Below are positions 1 through 8,320 of a stretch of DNA of 64,000 nt, in pieces. The DNA is taken from assembly GCA_001462345.1 (NCBI GenBank), contig LIUM01000046.1:144518-208517 (forward strand), in the 5' to 3' direction. Positions within the stretch are counted from its first letter, which is position 1; each line of letters begins with the position of its first letter. Position numbers and translations under genes: made by a program. The DNA comes from Fibrobacteria bacterium AD312 (GTDB taxonomy: Bacteria > Fibrobacterota > Fibrobacteria > Fibrobacterales > Fibrobacteraceae). The notes under the pieces are model-generated. The model was given only the letters and a program-made list of their open reading frames with translations, did not search any database and had not been told where the DNA came from.

Positions 1-2
1 CC

Positions 3-446
3 ACAGCCTTCTCCATCATTGGCCTTCCAATGGGATTTTTATTTGGTCTATTTATTGGAACCTTAAACATGGTTCCTTATCTGCAAATAATAAGTATTCC
101 TCTTGCACTGATATTAGGGATTGTCTATGGTCTTGATACAGGTATTCCTTTTTGGGAAGTCGCTTTACTTATAACAGCCATTTATGCTACTATACAAGTC
201 ATACAAGACATGCTTATAGTTCCAAATATTGTTGGAAGAAGTATGAATTTACCACCTGTAGGAATCCTTCTTTCTTTATCTGTTTGGGGTAAGTTACTTG
301 GCTTCTTAGGGCTTATTGTCGCTATCCCATTTACTTGTTTATGCTTAGTTTACCTCGATAAAATAAAGCGAAATAAGGATGCTCAAGACTTATTTTGGGA
401 GTCTAAAGAGGAAGAAAACCCCCTAGACCCTTCTGTAACCCCCTAA
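3..446 (+). CDS. AI-2E family transporter, C-terminal part
   Basis: The 3' end of a gene that begins before the window; the open frame runs in from base 3. About 148 residues remain, with several long hydrophobic segments (residues in LFGLFIGTLNMVPYLQ, ALILGIVYGL, GILLSLSVWGKLLGFLGLI) and the pattern of the PerM/AI-2E exporter superfamily: a conserved P-x-GPxL-like loop region, then the VQDMLIVPNIVGRSMNLPP segment before the last helices. The charged tail (KRNKDAQDLFWESKEEE) is typical of the cytoplasmic end. Members of this family are inner-membrane permeases, some called autoinducer-2 exporters and others linked to Na+/H+ antiport; the substrate here is unknown. A short CCCCTA/TAGGGG hairpin overlaps the stop codon but lacks a T run. 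Confidence 0.8.
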   Translation, partial: TAFSIIGLPMGFLFGLFIGTLNMVPYLQIISIPLALILGIVYGLDTGIPFWEVALLITAIYATIQVIQDMLIVPNIVGRSMNLPPVGILLSLSVWGKLLGFLGLIVAIPFTCLCLVYLDKIKRNKDAQDLFWESKEEENPLDPSVTP

Positions 447-482
447 AATAGGGGCTTAAAGCAAAATAATTCAAAAAAAAAC

Positions 483-510
483 TTGCTTACGCCTAAAAAA
501 AAGGTATAAT
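483..510 (+). promoter_or_regulatory. Sigma-70-type promoter of the HU gene
   Basis: A TTGCTT box at 483-488 and a perfect TATAAT at 505-510 are separated by 16 bases. Transcription would start near 517, leaving a leader of roughly 30 bases with a strong AAGGAG ribosome site before the HU start codon. This is the clearest housekeeping-type promoter in the window and fits the high expression expected of HU. Confidence 0.75.
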
Positions 511-549
511 ATCTTACATTGAATTTTCAACAACTATCAAGGAGTCATA

Positions 550-852
550 ATGAATAAACAAGATCTCATCGGTGCTGTTCTTGCAGATAAAGCTGCTGGT
601 ATCGAAACAAAAGCTGCTGCAGAACGCGCAGTTAACGCTGTTATTGCAGCTATCACAGCTGGTATCAAGAAAGACGGTAACGTCCAATTGATCGGTTTTG
701 GTACTTTCCTCGTTAAAGAACGCAGTGCTCGCATGGGTCGCAATCCAAAAACTGGTGCCGCTATGAAGATTAAAGCTTCTAAGACGGTTGGTTTCAAAGC
801 TGGTGCAGCATTAAAAGAAACAGCTAAGAAAACAAAAGTGGTAAAGAAATAA
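550..852 (+). CDS. hup: HU family DNA-binding protein
   Basis: A 100-residue histone-like protein that bends and compacts DNA as a dimer. The fold is recognisable in order: N-terminal helices (NKQDLIGAVL, AAERAVNAVIAAI), the QLIGFGTF strand, the R-x-G-R-NPKTG arm that enters the minor groove (R-M-G-R-N-P near residues 60-66), and a final helix. The lysine-rich tail (KETAKKTKVVKK) is about ten residues longer than a classical 90-residue HU. The ATG is fixed by AAGGAG eight bases upstream and the gene stands alone between its own promoter and terminator. It is richer in GC and preferred codons than its surroundings, as expected for a highly expressed gene. Confidence 0.95.
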   Translation: MNKQDLIGAVLADKAAGIETKAAAERAVNAVIAAITAGIKKDGNVQLIGFGTFLVKERSARMGRNPKTGAAMKIKASKTVGFKAGAALKETAKKTKVVKK

Positions 853-870
853 TTTTTCTTTTCATGAAAA

Positions 871-900
871 AGAACCGCTTCCTTAGCGGTTCTTTTTCTT
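871..900 (+). terminator. Rho-independent terminator of the HU gene
   Basis: AGAACCGCT (871-879) pairs perfectly with AGCGGTTCT (885-893) around a 5-base loop and is followed by a T-rich run (TTTTCTTT). Confidence 0.92.
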
Positions 901-1019
901 TATTTCTTCAAAACTATAGTGTCTTATAAATTTAGGACAGAAAAATTTGATTCCTAAATTTAAAACAAAAGCTAATTTCAACCACAAATGAATCAAAAAA
1001 TGATAATTAAGAGCGCCTC

Positions 1020-2312
1020 ATGAAAAAAATATATTTGCTTTTTGCTGCTGCGGTTATGCTTACAGCCTGTGGCGATGATGCAGCAAGTTCCGCACCAGAA
1101 AACGTGAATGGCAGTTCAACAACCGAATTATCCAGTGCAACAGATTTGGAGAAATCCTCGGACTCCAAGATAAATTCAAATATTTCTTCCAGTTCCACAT
1201 ACAAGGAACCCGAAGATTCAGATCACTTTGTGGACGCTCGCGATGGTCGCAAGTACAAGATTGCTCATCTTTTTTCCCAGTCTTGGATGGCCGAGAACCT
1301 AAAATATGAAGATGGCGAAAGTACATGCATTTACTGGAATCCCGAAAATTGTGAGGAATACGGACGTTTCTACACATGGGAAGGTGCTACAAAAGCTTGC
1401 CCCGAAGGTTGGCGAATGCCGACTCAGAAAGATTGGAACTTGATTAGCAAGGAAACCTGGCGCGCTGGTTATTATGAATACACAGGTTTTCTTACTGCAA
1501 CGAGCGGTGTAGACAGTATGGGGACTTACGGTTTTGGTGCTCGTTTTACGGGAATTGACACAGTAGGTACTGACTCCTTGGGTAAGGATGGCTGGGTTGG
1601 CTTAAATTATAGTGTCGATTATTGGGTTGCAGGGGAGTTTAATGATGAATATGGCTTTGGTGTGGAAATGAACATGACTAACGGTTCTCCATCTTTCCTA
1701 TTCAATGACAGATATGCTCTTCCCAATAAGAAGTACCGTTTGCCGGTTCGATGCATTAAGGAAACTGAAGGTTCTATGACCGATTCTCGCGACGGTCAAA
1801 CATACAGAACGATTGCCATCGGCAATCAAGTATGGATGGGTGAAAATCTGAATTACAAGACAGATTCCAGTAGAACTCGCACTGGTGAAGAGAATAATCC
1901 CCACAAATACGGCCAGCTCTACTCATACAACGATGCGGAAAAGGTTTGTCCAAGTGGTTGGCACCTTCCGACTGTGGAAGAATGGCAGCCGTTAATCAAT
2001 CTCGTTGATGATAATGCTGCTTCTGCCAGACTTACACTCAAGTCTTCTGAGGGGTGGAGTAACAAATACATCCGTGAAGATGACTATGGATTCACAGCCT
2101 ATCCTTCTGGATATATCAATGATTTTGGTGGTCTTGAAATAAATGGAAAAACCTTTTTGGAATACGATGACAATGCGCTCATGTGGGCCAAGACTCCGGA
2201 GCAAAACAAGAATAAATCCGCTATCATGATTTCGGATAATTTCTTTGATGCAGAAGCTATAGAAAATGAACCAACCTATAATTTCTACTCAGTTCGCTGC
2301 ATTCGTGACTAG
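1020..2312 (+). CDS. FISUMP-domain lipoprotein
   Basis: A 430-residue predicted lipoprotein. The signal peptide (MKKIYLLFAAAVMLTAC) ends in a lipobox LTAC, so it should be lipid-anchored in the envelope. A serine-rich linker (residues about 22-62, with SSS runs) leads to two copies of the Fibrobacter succinogenes major paralogous domain: DARDGRKYKIAHLFSQSWMA...CPEGWRMPTQKDW and DSRDGQTYRTIAIGNQVWMG...CPSGWHLPTVEEW, each ending in a R-C-I-K/R motif. FISUMP domains are abundant surface modules in Fibrobacter and some Bacteroidota; their biochemical role is unknown. The gene stands alone, its ribosome site is weak, and its GC content is visibly higher than the neighbouring housekeeping genes. 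Confidence 0.9.
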   Translation: MKKIYLLFAAAVMLTACGDDAASSAPENVNGSSTTELSSATDLEKSSDSKINSNISSSSTYKEPEDSDHFVDARDGRKYKIAHLFSQSWMAENLKYEDGESTCIYWNPENCEEYGRFYTWEGATKACPEGWRMPTQKDWNLISKETWRAGYYEYTGFLTATSGVDSMGTYGFGARFTGIDTVGTDSLGKDGWVGLNYSVDYWVAGEFNDEYGFGVEMNMTNGSPSFLFNDRYALPNKKYRLPVRCIKETEGSMTDSRDGQTYRTIAIGNQVWMGENLNYKTDSSRTRTGEENNPHKYGQLYSYNDAEKVCPSGWHLPTVEEWQPLINLVDDNAASARLTLKSSEGWSNKYIREDDYGFTAYPSGYINDFGGLEINGKTFLEYDDNALMWAKTPEQNKNKSAIMISDNFFDAEAIENEPTYNFYSVRCIRD

Positions 2313-2617
2313 CAACAAAATTCCGTTTTGTAAGCCCCTTTTCTGATGATTTTCTACTGCACAAATCTACAATTTTCACTAAAATCATCCTATTTGCTCC
2401 TACGCAAACATATATGAGGTATAGTCTGGTCTGACAGAGCCTAGGGTGGGGATAGAATCGCAGCCGTATATTTTGACTCGATAGAACTAACTATTTAATG
2501 CTTTATTGTGCCCTAGTTCTCCGTTTTTAGCTTCTAACTATATTATAACCCCTTGATTAATATGTGCGTTTTATTAGATTTGGGCTTCTGAATTGAAATT
2601 TTTAAAGGTTTAATATC
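2313..2617 (+). other. Intergenic stretch upstream of rpmH
   Basis: Non-coding stretch of 305 bases between the FISUMP gene and rpmH. A possible rpmH promoter lies near 2553-2580 (TTGATT, 16 bases, TAGATT). An AGAACTA (about 2484) / TAGTTCT (about 2515) inverted repeat surrounds a loop of about 25 bases. I looked for DnaA boxes because rpmH-rnpA-yidC often adjoins oriC, and saw no convincing TTATNCACA-type cluster; dnaA is not in the window. Confidence 0.45.
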
Positions 2618-2773
2618 ATGAAAAGAACATTCCAACCACACAATCGTAAACGCGCCAATAAACAAGGTTTTCGTGCCCGTATGGAAGACCGCTGGGGTAG
2701 TGCTGTTATCAATCGTCGTCGAGCCAAAGGCCGTAAACGCTTAACCGTTAGTGACACTATTTATAAAAAATAA
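2618..2773 (+). CDS. rpmH: 50S ribosomal protein L34
   Basis: A 51-residue basic protein with the whole L34 signature: [21 protein letters not shown] at the start, then [14 protein letters not shown]. The family is usually 44-50 residues; the short tail SDTIYKK is an extra. It is the first gene of the classical rpmH-rnpA-yidD-yidC cluster, which couples ribosome, RNase P and membrane insertion functions. The stop codon is in the same frame as rnpA and only nine bases before the probable rnpA start. AAAGG is present upstream (2605-2609). Confidence 0.96.
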   Translation: MKRTFQPHNRKRANKQGFRARMEDRWGSAVINRRRAKGRKRLTVSDTIYKK

Positions 2774-2782
2774 GGTCGGGTT

Positions 2783-3127
2783 ATTGCCTCTTTAAGATCT
2801 TATCGGCTACGATCGCCATCTCAATTTCGACAAATTTCTGTCCAAGGCAAATTTGTCCGCTCTCCATCACTTACGATGAAGTGGATAAAAAGCCCAGACA
2901 GCATTTGTCGTTTTTGTTTTGTAGTCAAAAAGAAAAATGGTAATGCCGTCTATCGTAATCGATGCCGTCGTATCTTACGTCCTTTCTTCTTTGAATCCTC
3001 CTCTCAAATGAAAGAGCCTGTCTGGGCTATGATTTTCATTAACGAAAACTTCAAAGAGATGACTCCAGAGAAACTACGTGAGTCGGCAAATAAGCTTTTG
3101 TCTAAAATGGAGAAAAGCCTTTTATGA
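2783..3127 (+). CDS. rnpA: Ribonuclease P protein component, probable ATT start
   Basis: RnpA assists the RNase P RNA in trimming tRNA 5' leaders. The core motif is clear: [20 protein letters not shown] (family pattern KK-x-G-x-AVxRNRxKRxxR). The first ATG in frame is at 2876, but the 30 codons before it also read as RnpA ([20 protein letters not shown], equivalent to the RL-S-FxxVxxxG segment that binds the tRNA leader), so starting at the ATG would remove a conserved part. Between the rpmH stop and that segment there is no ATG, GTG or TTG; ATT at 2783 is 7 bases after AAGG (2772-2775) and is the best start, giving 114 residues, the normal family size. The 3' end overlaps yidD by 4 bases. 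Confidence 0.85.
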   Translation: MASLRSYRLRSPSQFRQISVQGKFVRSPSLTMKWIKSPDSICRFCFVVKKKNGNAVYRNRCRRILRPFFFESSSQMKEPVWAMIFINENFKEMTPEKLRESANKLLSKMEKSLL

Positions 3128-3378
3128 TCTTAAAATCAATAAAAAAAATTTGCCAATTGATCTTAATTCTTCCTATTCGCGCTTATCAGTATATACACCC
3201 CTCTTTTTTTAGAGGGACATGTCGTTTTTATCCAACATGCTCTCACTATGCAATTGAAGCCATTGAAACTCACGGAGCTTTAAAAGGTTTCTATCTTGCT
3301 GTTTTTCGGATTATTCGATGCAACCCGTTTTGTAAGGGTGGCTACGATCCCGTTCCTCCACGTAAGGAATCATTATGA
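3124..3378 (+). CDS. yidD: Membrane protein insertion efficiency factor YidD
   Basis: An 84-residue protein with the YidD pattern: an amphipathic N-terminus ([18 protein letters not shown]), then the cysteine-containing core [21 protein letters not shown] and the closing [14 protein letters not shown]. It is a small membrane-associated factor thought to help YidC insert proteins. It overlaps rnpA (ATGA-type) and yidC by four bases on each side, which suggests translational coupling. Confidence 0.96.
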   Translation: MILKSIKKICQLILILPIRAYQYIHPSFFRGTCRFYPTCSHYAIEAIETHGALKGFYLAVFRIIRCNPFCKGGYDPVPPRKESL

Positions 3379-5207
3379 ATAGAAATACAATTATAGGCTC
3401 TGTTCTTATCGCTGCCATTATGATATGGTGGATGACAACAATGCCAAAGCCACAACCAGCACCTCAAAAAGTGGAAAAGGCTATTGCTTCTGAAGTGTCT
3501 CAAGATGTCAAAAATGAATCAAAAAATTCTCTTGAAATTCCATCTCTCAAAAGCAATACTGATTCTACTTCAAGTAAAGCACCTGCTTTTTTTTCCTCTA
3601 ATGACACTTTAGCAAAAGACTCTCTTGCAAGTGATTCTCTAATTGAACTGCCACCCCCTGTTTTAGAAAAAAGTATTGTTGTAGAAACAGACTTATTTAT
3701 CTTAAAACTTTCTAATCGCGGTGCCAAAGTTTCAAGCGTCATTATCAAAACGCTTACTGATAACGAAGGAAATTTCCCAGAACTCATAGAAGACACCTCT
3801 GCTGGTGCGCTTGATCTTAAATTAGACAAAACAAATCTAAGTGATGCTTTATTTGCTGTTTCACCAGAAACGCCATCTAAAATCGTAGTTGATAAAGACA
3901 CAACGATTCAATTCGTTTTCACAGACCCGAACCAAAATAAAGTAATTCGTTCGTATTCTTTTTCAAAAACAGGCTCTGCAGTTAGACAAAGTAACCGTTT
4001 TGAAGGATTTCAACCAAATGATTATGAAATTCTTTGGAATGGCGGTATGCGCGAAACAGAACAGTTTCCAAAAGGCAAGAACATTGGGGCTAATTACTTC
4101 TTCAGCGAAATCATTTATAACAACACTTATAGTGTAGAACGCGAAGTAATTCAAGAAAAAAAGAAATTCAATGACACCGAAGGAAAAGTTTTATGGGCTG
4201 GACTACGTCGCAAGTATGTAGCCATGAGCATCCAATTTGACGAGCCCACCGATGCGGTCGTTCAAGGGGAACCATTAAAAGGCTCGAAAGAAAAGAATAA
4301 TCCAGGTACTTATCAGTTAAGCGTGAGCGATTATCTAAAAGGCGCAGACTCCCTTAACTTTAACCTTATGATTCTTCCACTAGAATGGACAAAAATTAAA
4401 TCTCTAGATAAAGATTATGAAAAAGTAATCGTCAGTGGCTGGCAGTGGATTGGCGCTGATGTTTGGTTTGTCGCTCTTTGTGGTTTACTATTATCATTAT
4501 TAAAAATATTCTACTCATTTATCCCAAATTATGGTATTGCCATTATCTTATTAACAATATTAGTTCGTATTGCAACAACACCATTAACCATAAAGCAATT
4601 ACGCTCCACAAAAGAAATGGGTAAAATCAAGCCAGAACTTGATGCCATTAATGTGAAGTATCGTGCAGAGCCTCAGAAGAAACAAGCTGCTATTATGGAA
4701 CTTTATGCAAAACATAATATCAACCCCATGGCATCGTGCACGGGTGGCTGCTTCCCAATGCTTCTTCAATTCCCTATCTTCATTGGTCTTTTTATTATTC
4801 TTGCTCGCGCCATCGAACTTAGAGGCATGCCATTTATAGGTTGGATTAGTGACTTGTCTAGATCCGATGTGATCTGGAATGGAATGAGCATTCCTTATAT
4901 TATGCCAGAAGGTCTTTCTATTCTACCTTTAATTATGGTTGTCACTACTTATTTCCAAACAAAACAATCTATGGCAGCAATGACCGATCCAGCTCAACGT
5001 AAAATGATGATTTGGATGATGCCTGGTATGATGTTTGTCTTTAGTGCAGTGATGCCTTCTGGTCTTGTTTTATACTGGATTATATCTAATCTATGGGGTA
5101 TTGGGCAATACGCTATTATTCATCGTGAAAAAGCAGTTGCTTCGCCTACAGACGCAAACATTCAAGATGCACAAATCGTTAAGCCTAAAAAGAAGAAAAA
5201 GAAATAA
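3375..5207 (+). CDS. yidC: Membrane protein insertase YidC
   Basis: A 610-residue insertase with the Gram-negative layout: N-terminal membrane anchor (about residues 5-22), a serine/threonine-rich linker, a large periplasmic beta-domain (about 95-340), then the conserved five-helix insertase core (from about 355) containing [43 protein letters not shown] and [15 protein letters not shown], and a very basic tail (KPKKKKKK) that may contact ribosomes. It inserts inner-membrane proteins with or without Sec. It closes the rpmH-rnpA-yidD-yidC operon. mnmE or jag, which often follow, are absent. Confidence 0.97.
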   Translation: MNRNTIIGSVLIAAIMIWWMTTMPKPQPAPQKVEKAIASEVSQDVKNESKNSLEIPSLKSNTDSTSSKAPAFFSSNDTLAKDSLASDSLIELPPPVLEKSIVVETDLFILKLSNRGAKVSSVIIKTLTDNEGNFPELIEDTSAGALDLKLDKTNLSDALFAVSPETPSKIVVDKDTTIQFVFTDPNQNKVIRSYSFSKTGSAVRQSNRFEGFQPNDYEILWNGGMRETEQFPKGKNIGANYFFSEIIYNNTYSVEREVIQEKKKFNDTEGKVLWAGLRRKYVAMSIQFDEPTDAVVQGEPLKGSKEKNNPGTYQLSVSDYLKGADSLNFNLMILPLEWTKIKSLDKDYEKVIVSGWQWIGADVWFVALCGLLLSLLKIFYSFIPNYGIAIILLTILVRIATTPLTIKQLRSTKEMGKIKPELDAINVKYRAEPQKKQAAIMELYAKHNINPMASCTGGCFPMLLQFPIFIGLFIILARAIELRGMPFIGWISDLSRSDVIWNGMSIPYIMPEGLSILPLIMVVTTYFQTKQSMAAMTDPAQRKMMIWMMPGMMFVFSAVMPSGLVLYWIISNLWGIGQYAIIHREKAVASPTDANIQDAQIVKPKKKKKK

Positions 5208-5224
5208 CTTTCTCTCTCAAAAAA

Positions 5225-5253
5225 AAAACGACGAGTAAAATCGTCGTTTTTTA
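5225..5253 (+). terminator. Terminator after yidC
   Basis: AAAACGACGA (5225-5234) pairs with TCGTCGTTTT (5241-5250) around GTAAAA. The stem ends in a T run on both strands, so it could serve as a bidirectional terminator, although the converging rsmA gene stops about 100 bases further on. Confidence 0.9.
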
Positions 5254-5346
5254 TTTACCCCTTTTTTCAACCACAAAAATCAATACTATTCAAGCTCAAT
5301 AGATATGTTTTGTATTTATTAACGTTGCTAAAAAATTACTCGTGAT

Positions 5347-6141
5347 TTAATTCGTTTGTGACTTTAATTTCAAAAGCAATTGATATAAGTCTAAAAACTG
5401 CTCTGGAGATAACTCTTCGGCACGAGTGTTTTCAGATAGGTTGAGAAAAGAAAGGGCCTTAAAAACCATTTCTTTTTCAAAAGAGGTACTTAAAGAATTA
5501 GCAATGCGCTTTCGCTTCATAGAAAAAGCAAGCTGAACCCATTCAAAAAAACCTTCTGGTGCTTTTATCGGATTTTCTCGAGGCACAATCATAATGGTTG
5601 CACTATCCACGTTTGGCTTTGGGGTAAAATGTTCAGGGCCAATTTTTCTTAATAGGCGTGGTTCTCCATAAGAGCGAACCCATACCGAAAGGCTTCCATA
5701 TGCTTTAGTGCAAGGAACGGCACACAAGCGTTCTGCGGCCTCCAATTGCACCATACCCATAAAACCCGAGGTCTTTGACAAACGAGGCATTAAGCCCGCA
5801 ATGATAGCTGTAGAAACATTGTAAGGTAAGTTCCCTGTTATCCAAGACAAAGGGTGCTCTTCTAACCACTGCAAAAGATCAAATTTCAAAAAGTCAACAT
5901 TGACTATAGAGAAATTCGAATCCTCCGCAAAACGCTCTTTGAGTAATGCAGCACACTGATCATCAATTTCGACTGCCGTCAATGGGACATTCTTTTTTAA
6001 TAGATGCTTTGTCATGGCACCGTGCCCTGGGCCAATTTCTAATATAGCCTGGTTATTCACAGGTAAATCGTCTGCAATCAATTTTGCAGTTGAATCATCT
6101 AAAAAGTTTTGTCCAAATCGTCGACGGCGTGCTCTATCCAT
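5347..6141 (-). CDS. rsmA: 16S rRNA dimethyladenosine transferase
   Basis: RsmA (KsgA) uses S-adenosylmethionine to dimethylate two adjacent adenines near the 3' end of 16S rRNA, a late step in 30S assembly. At 264 residues it has family length. Motifs in order: RRRRFGQNFLDD, the SAM-binding ILEIGPGHGAMT, the acidic VEIDDQ, and the catalytic NLPYN (residues about 104-108). The C-terminal helical domain follows (FSMKRKRIANSL). It is transcribed alone on the minus strand, convergent with yidC. A weak AAGGA lies rather far upstream of the ATG. Confidence 0.96.
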   Translation of the reverse strand: MDRARRRRFGQNFLDDSTAKLIADDLPVNNQAILEIGPGHGAMTKHLLKKNVPLTAVEIDDQCAALLKERFAEDSNFSIVNVDFLKFDLLQWLEEHPLSWITGNLPYNVSTAIIAGLMPRLSKTSGFMGMVQLEAAERLCAVPCTKAYGSLSVWVRSYGEPRLLRKIGPEHFTPKPNVDSATIMIVPRENPIKAPEGFFEWVQLAFSMKRKRIANSLSTSFEKEMVFKALSFLNLSENTRAEELSPEQFLDLYQLLLKLKSQTN

Positions 6142-6324
6142 AAAATCAAATTTAGTTATTCCTTACTCATTAATAGAATAGTGAAAAAAATAAAGACTTA
6201 AATGAAACAAATTAACACTCGCTTAATTAAATAGGATTAATCACATTAAATATCCTCCTTTTTTTTATCAGAAGATCCAGAAAATAGTCTTTTACTTGAC
6301 TTATTTATATTCTATTTTTTTTCG

Positions 6325-7155
6325 ATGGATTTTCTTTGGGTTTTATTCGCTTTAATATATCGGTTCTTTTATAAAATGAATCGATTCGTTTTTTTGCGTC
6401 CTCAAAAGCCTCTTCAGAAATCCAAACTAATTATTATAGGTTCTTATCTTATGGGAGGCGCGGGGAAAACGCCTTTCACTCTGTATCTTGCTAAATCTTT
6501 CTTAAAAGAAAATTTCACCGTCGCCATTTTATGTCATTCTAAAGCAATGGATGAGTATGAGTGGTTACAACAAGAAGCTTTAGATGCAAAAGTCTTTTCA
6601 ACAAAGAATCGCTTTCGCTTAGCCAAAAAAATAGATGGACTATTCGATATTATTATTGCTGATGATGGTTTTGAAGATTTTAGACTCTCTGCCCATCATA
6701 AAATCGCTCTCCAATGGGGCGAATTTGCTCATGATATAATTGATTTATTCCCATCAGGTTATTGTCGTAGCCTTAAAAAGGATCACCCTGATGTAACGAT
6801 GACTCTTTATTGTGGAAATTCTTTTATTGACCCCGATCTTGTTTTCTCTATTTCTGAAATAAAAAATGAACAGGGAGATTCTTTAAATAAGAGGGCCACG
6901 GCCATGTGTGGCATTGGAAATCCAGATCGCTTCTTTTCTGATCTTCAAGATTTTGGAATCACCATAGAAAAGAAAATCATCCGTCCAGATCATGATCGTA
7001 AATTTGAGCTGATGCTTAAAAAAGAACTCTTACTTGGCAAACCTATTGTCATTACAGAAAAAGATTGCTGCCGTCTAACTCTAGAAACAAGAAAAATCCC
7101 GCTTGTTTTTGTCGCCAAACAAAAACTTTCTGTATTACATGATTTCAAACTATGA
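6325..7155 (+). CDS. lpxK: Tetraacyldisaccharide 4'-kinase (lipid A synthesis)
   Basis: LpxK phosphorylates the 4' position of the lipid A precursor disaccharide at the inner membrane. Visible motifs: hydrophobic N-terminal segment (FLWVLFALIYRFFY), P-loop SYLMGGAGKTPFT (residues about 39-51), IIADDGFEDFRL (family DDGFQ), MCGIGNPDRFFSDL, RPDHDRKFE and VITEKDCCRL. At 276 residues it is shorter than the usual 320-340; the missing length lies mainly between the P-loop and the DDGF motif. No clear ribosome site precedes the ATG. The stop overlaps the next gene by 4 bases. Together with lptD further on it shows the cell makes lipid A. Confidence 0.88.
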   Translation: MDFLWVLFALIYRFFYKMNRFVFLRPQKPLQKSKLIIIGSYLMGGAGKTPFTLYLAKSFLKENFTVAILCHSKAMDEYEWLQQEALDAKVFSTKNRFRLAKKIDGLFDIIIADDGFEDFRLSAHHKIALQWGEFAHDIIDLFPSGYCRSLKKDHPDVTMTLYCGNSFIDPDLVFSISEIKNEQGDSLNKRATAMCGIGNPDRFFSDLQDFGITIEKKIIRPDHDRKFELMLKKELLLGKPIVITEKDCCRLTLETRKIPLVFVAKQKLSVLHDFKL

Positions 7156-8018
7156 AATATGCCTATATAGAAATTGCAAATGCCTGCAATTTAAATTGTA
7201 GCTTTTGTCCTTATTCTCAAAAAACGCATTCCCCTTCATGGATGAGTGTAGAGTTGTTTTCTAAAATCATAGATGATATCAAAAATCATGTAGAAGAAAT
7301 CTACCTACATGTTTTGGGAGAACCATTATTACACCCAAACCTAAATATTTTCTTAGAAATTGCGAAAAAAGCCCACCTATGCGTGAATATCACCACAAAT
7401 GGAACTCTCATTAAAAAGAATCATCAGCTATTATTAGAATCTACAGTTGTTAGGCAAATCAATTTTTCTGTACATGCTTTAGAAGAATGGAACAATCAGG
7501 AAAAAGCGTTATCTGCGTTAAATGATATGCTTCTCTTTGCACAAGAAGCGGCTGAAAAACGCCCCGATCTCTATATTAATTTTAGACTTTGGAATATCCA
7601 AAAAGAGAATTCTTCTCATTGGAATAGACTCGTTTCTAGCCAATTGGAATCCACTTTTCATTGTGACCTTTCCTCACATGATTTTTCTATTCGCCACAAA
7701 AGCTTTCCGCTTCAAAATCGGATTTATCTTCATTTTGACACTCGCTTTGAATGGCCCGATGGCAAACAAGAAGGGCTCTCTACAAAAGGCACTTGTAAAG
7801 CCCTCGATTCTCATATAGGCATTTTATGTGATGGGCGTGTTGTCGCTTGTTGTTTGGATCATAATGGAAATCTCGAACTAGGAAAGCTTCCTAAACAAAC
7901 ACTAAGCTCTATTTTATCTAGCCCAAGAGCTGTTGCCATGAAACAGGGGTTCAAAGAAAAGAAACTGGTAGAACCTTTTTGCCAAAGCTGTGGATTTTGT
8001 AAGCGTTTTAAGGTTTAA
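7152..8018 (+). CDS. Radical SAM/SPASM domain protein
   Basis: A 288-residue iron-sulfur enzyme. The radical SAM cluster motif is at residues 11-18 (CNLNCSFC), followed by the LHVLGEPLLHPNL and NITTNGTLI segments typical of the SAM-binding barrel. The C-terminal half carries further cysteines (CKAL, CDGRVVACCLD, CQSCGFC) like a SPASM/twitch domain that holds one or two extra clusters. Such enzymes modify peptides, sugars or cofactors; the substrate is not evident. Start and stop overlap with lpxK (ATGA) imply co-translation, so an envelope-related substrate is possible, but that is inference only. Confidence 0.85.
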   Translation: MKYAYIEIANACNLNCSFCPYSQKTHSPSWMSVELFSKIIDDIKNHVEEIYLHVLGEPLLHPNLNIFLEIAKKAHLCVNITTNGTLIKKNHQLLLESTVVRQINFSVHALEEWNNQEKALSALNDMLLFAQEAAEKRPDLYINFRLWNIQKENSSHWNRLVSSQLESTFHCDLSSHDFSIRHKSFPLQNRIYLHFDTRFEWPDGKQEGLSTKGTCKALDSHIGILCDGRVVACCLDHNGNLELGKLPKQTLSSILSSPRAVAMKQGFKEKKLVEPFCQSCGFCKRFKV

Positions 8019-8320
8019 TTTTAACAAGCTTCTAAAAATGTTTTATTTTTTACTTTAATGATTTTCTAAAAATTGGTTAACGAAAGACAAAATCAAATTG
8101 ATCAAGCAAAAGCAGGCGCTTAAAATCGCGACAATTCAATAAGCCGAATATTGCGGTCAAGCTTGCTTGAGCATAATTGAGGCGAGAATTGGCACAAAGT
8201 ACAATATTGATGATTGGTAATATTTGCTACTTTGAACAACGAACTATTGCGAAGATTCAAAACTATTTTGGCCGTAAATGAATTTTTAGAGTTGTCTTTA
8301 TTTATAATGCAGGTATTTTT
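8019..8320 (+). other. 302-base leader upstream of glmM with inverted repeats
   Basis: No gene is seen. Several self-complementary pieces occur: CAAGC-TT-GCTTG near 8160, an AAAGTA...TACTTT hairpin with an inner AATATT pair near 8198-8235, and CAATTC near 8131 facing GAATTG near 8188. They could form a structured 5' leader of the glmM mRNA or a small RNA. No known riboswitch class is recognisable to me; the glmS ribozyme core was not found. Confidence 0.3.

Noticed and set aside
2313..2617. Possible oriC beside rpmH
   Set aside because: No cluster of DnaA boxes and no dnaA gene; the rpmH-yidC cluster alone is not evidence for the origin.
3500..3901. 133-codon minus-strand frame inside yidC
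   Set aside because: Lies wholly within the yidC periplasmic domain; no independent homology.
8019..8320. glmS-type ribozyme or known riboswitch upstream of glmM
   Set aside because: No matching core sequence could be found; only general inverted repeats are visible.
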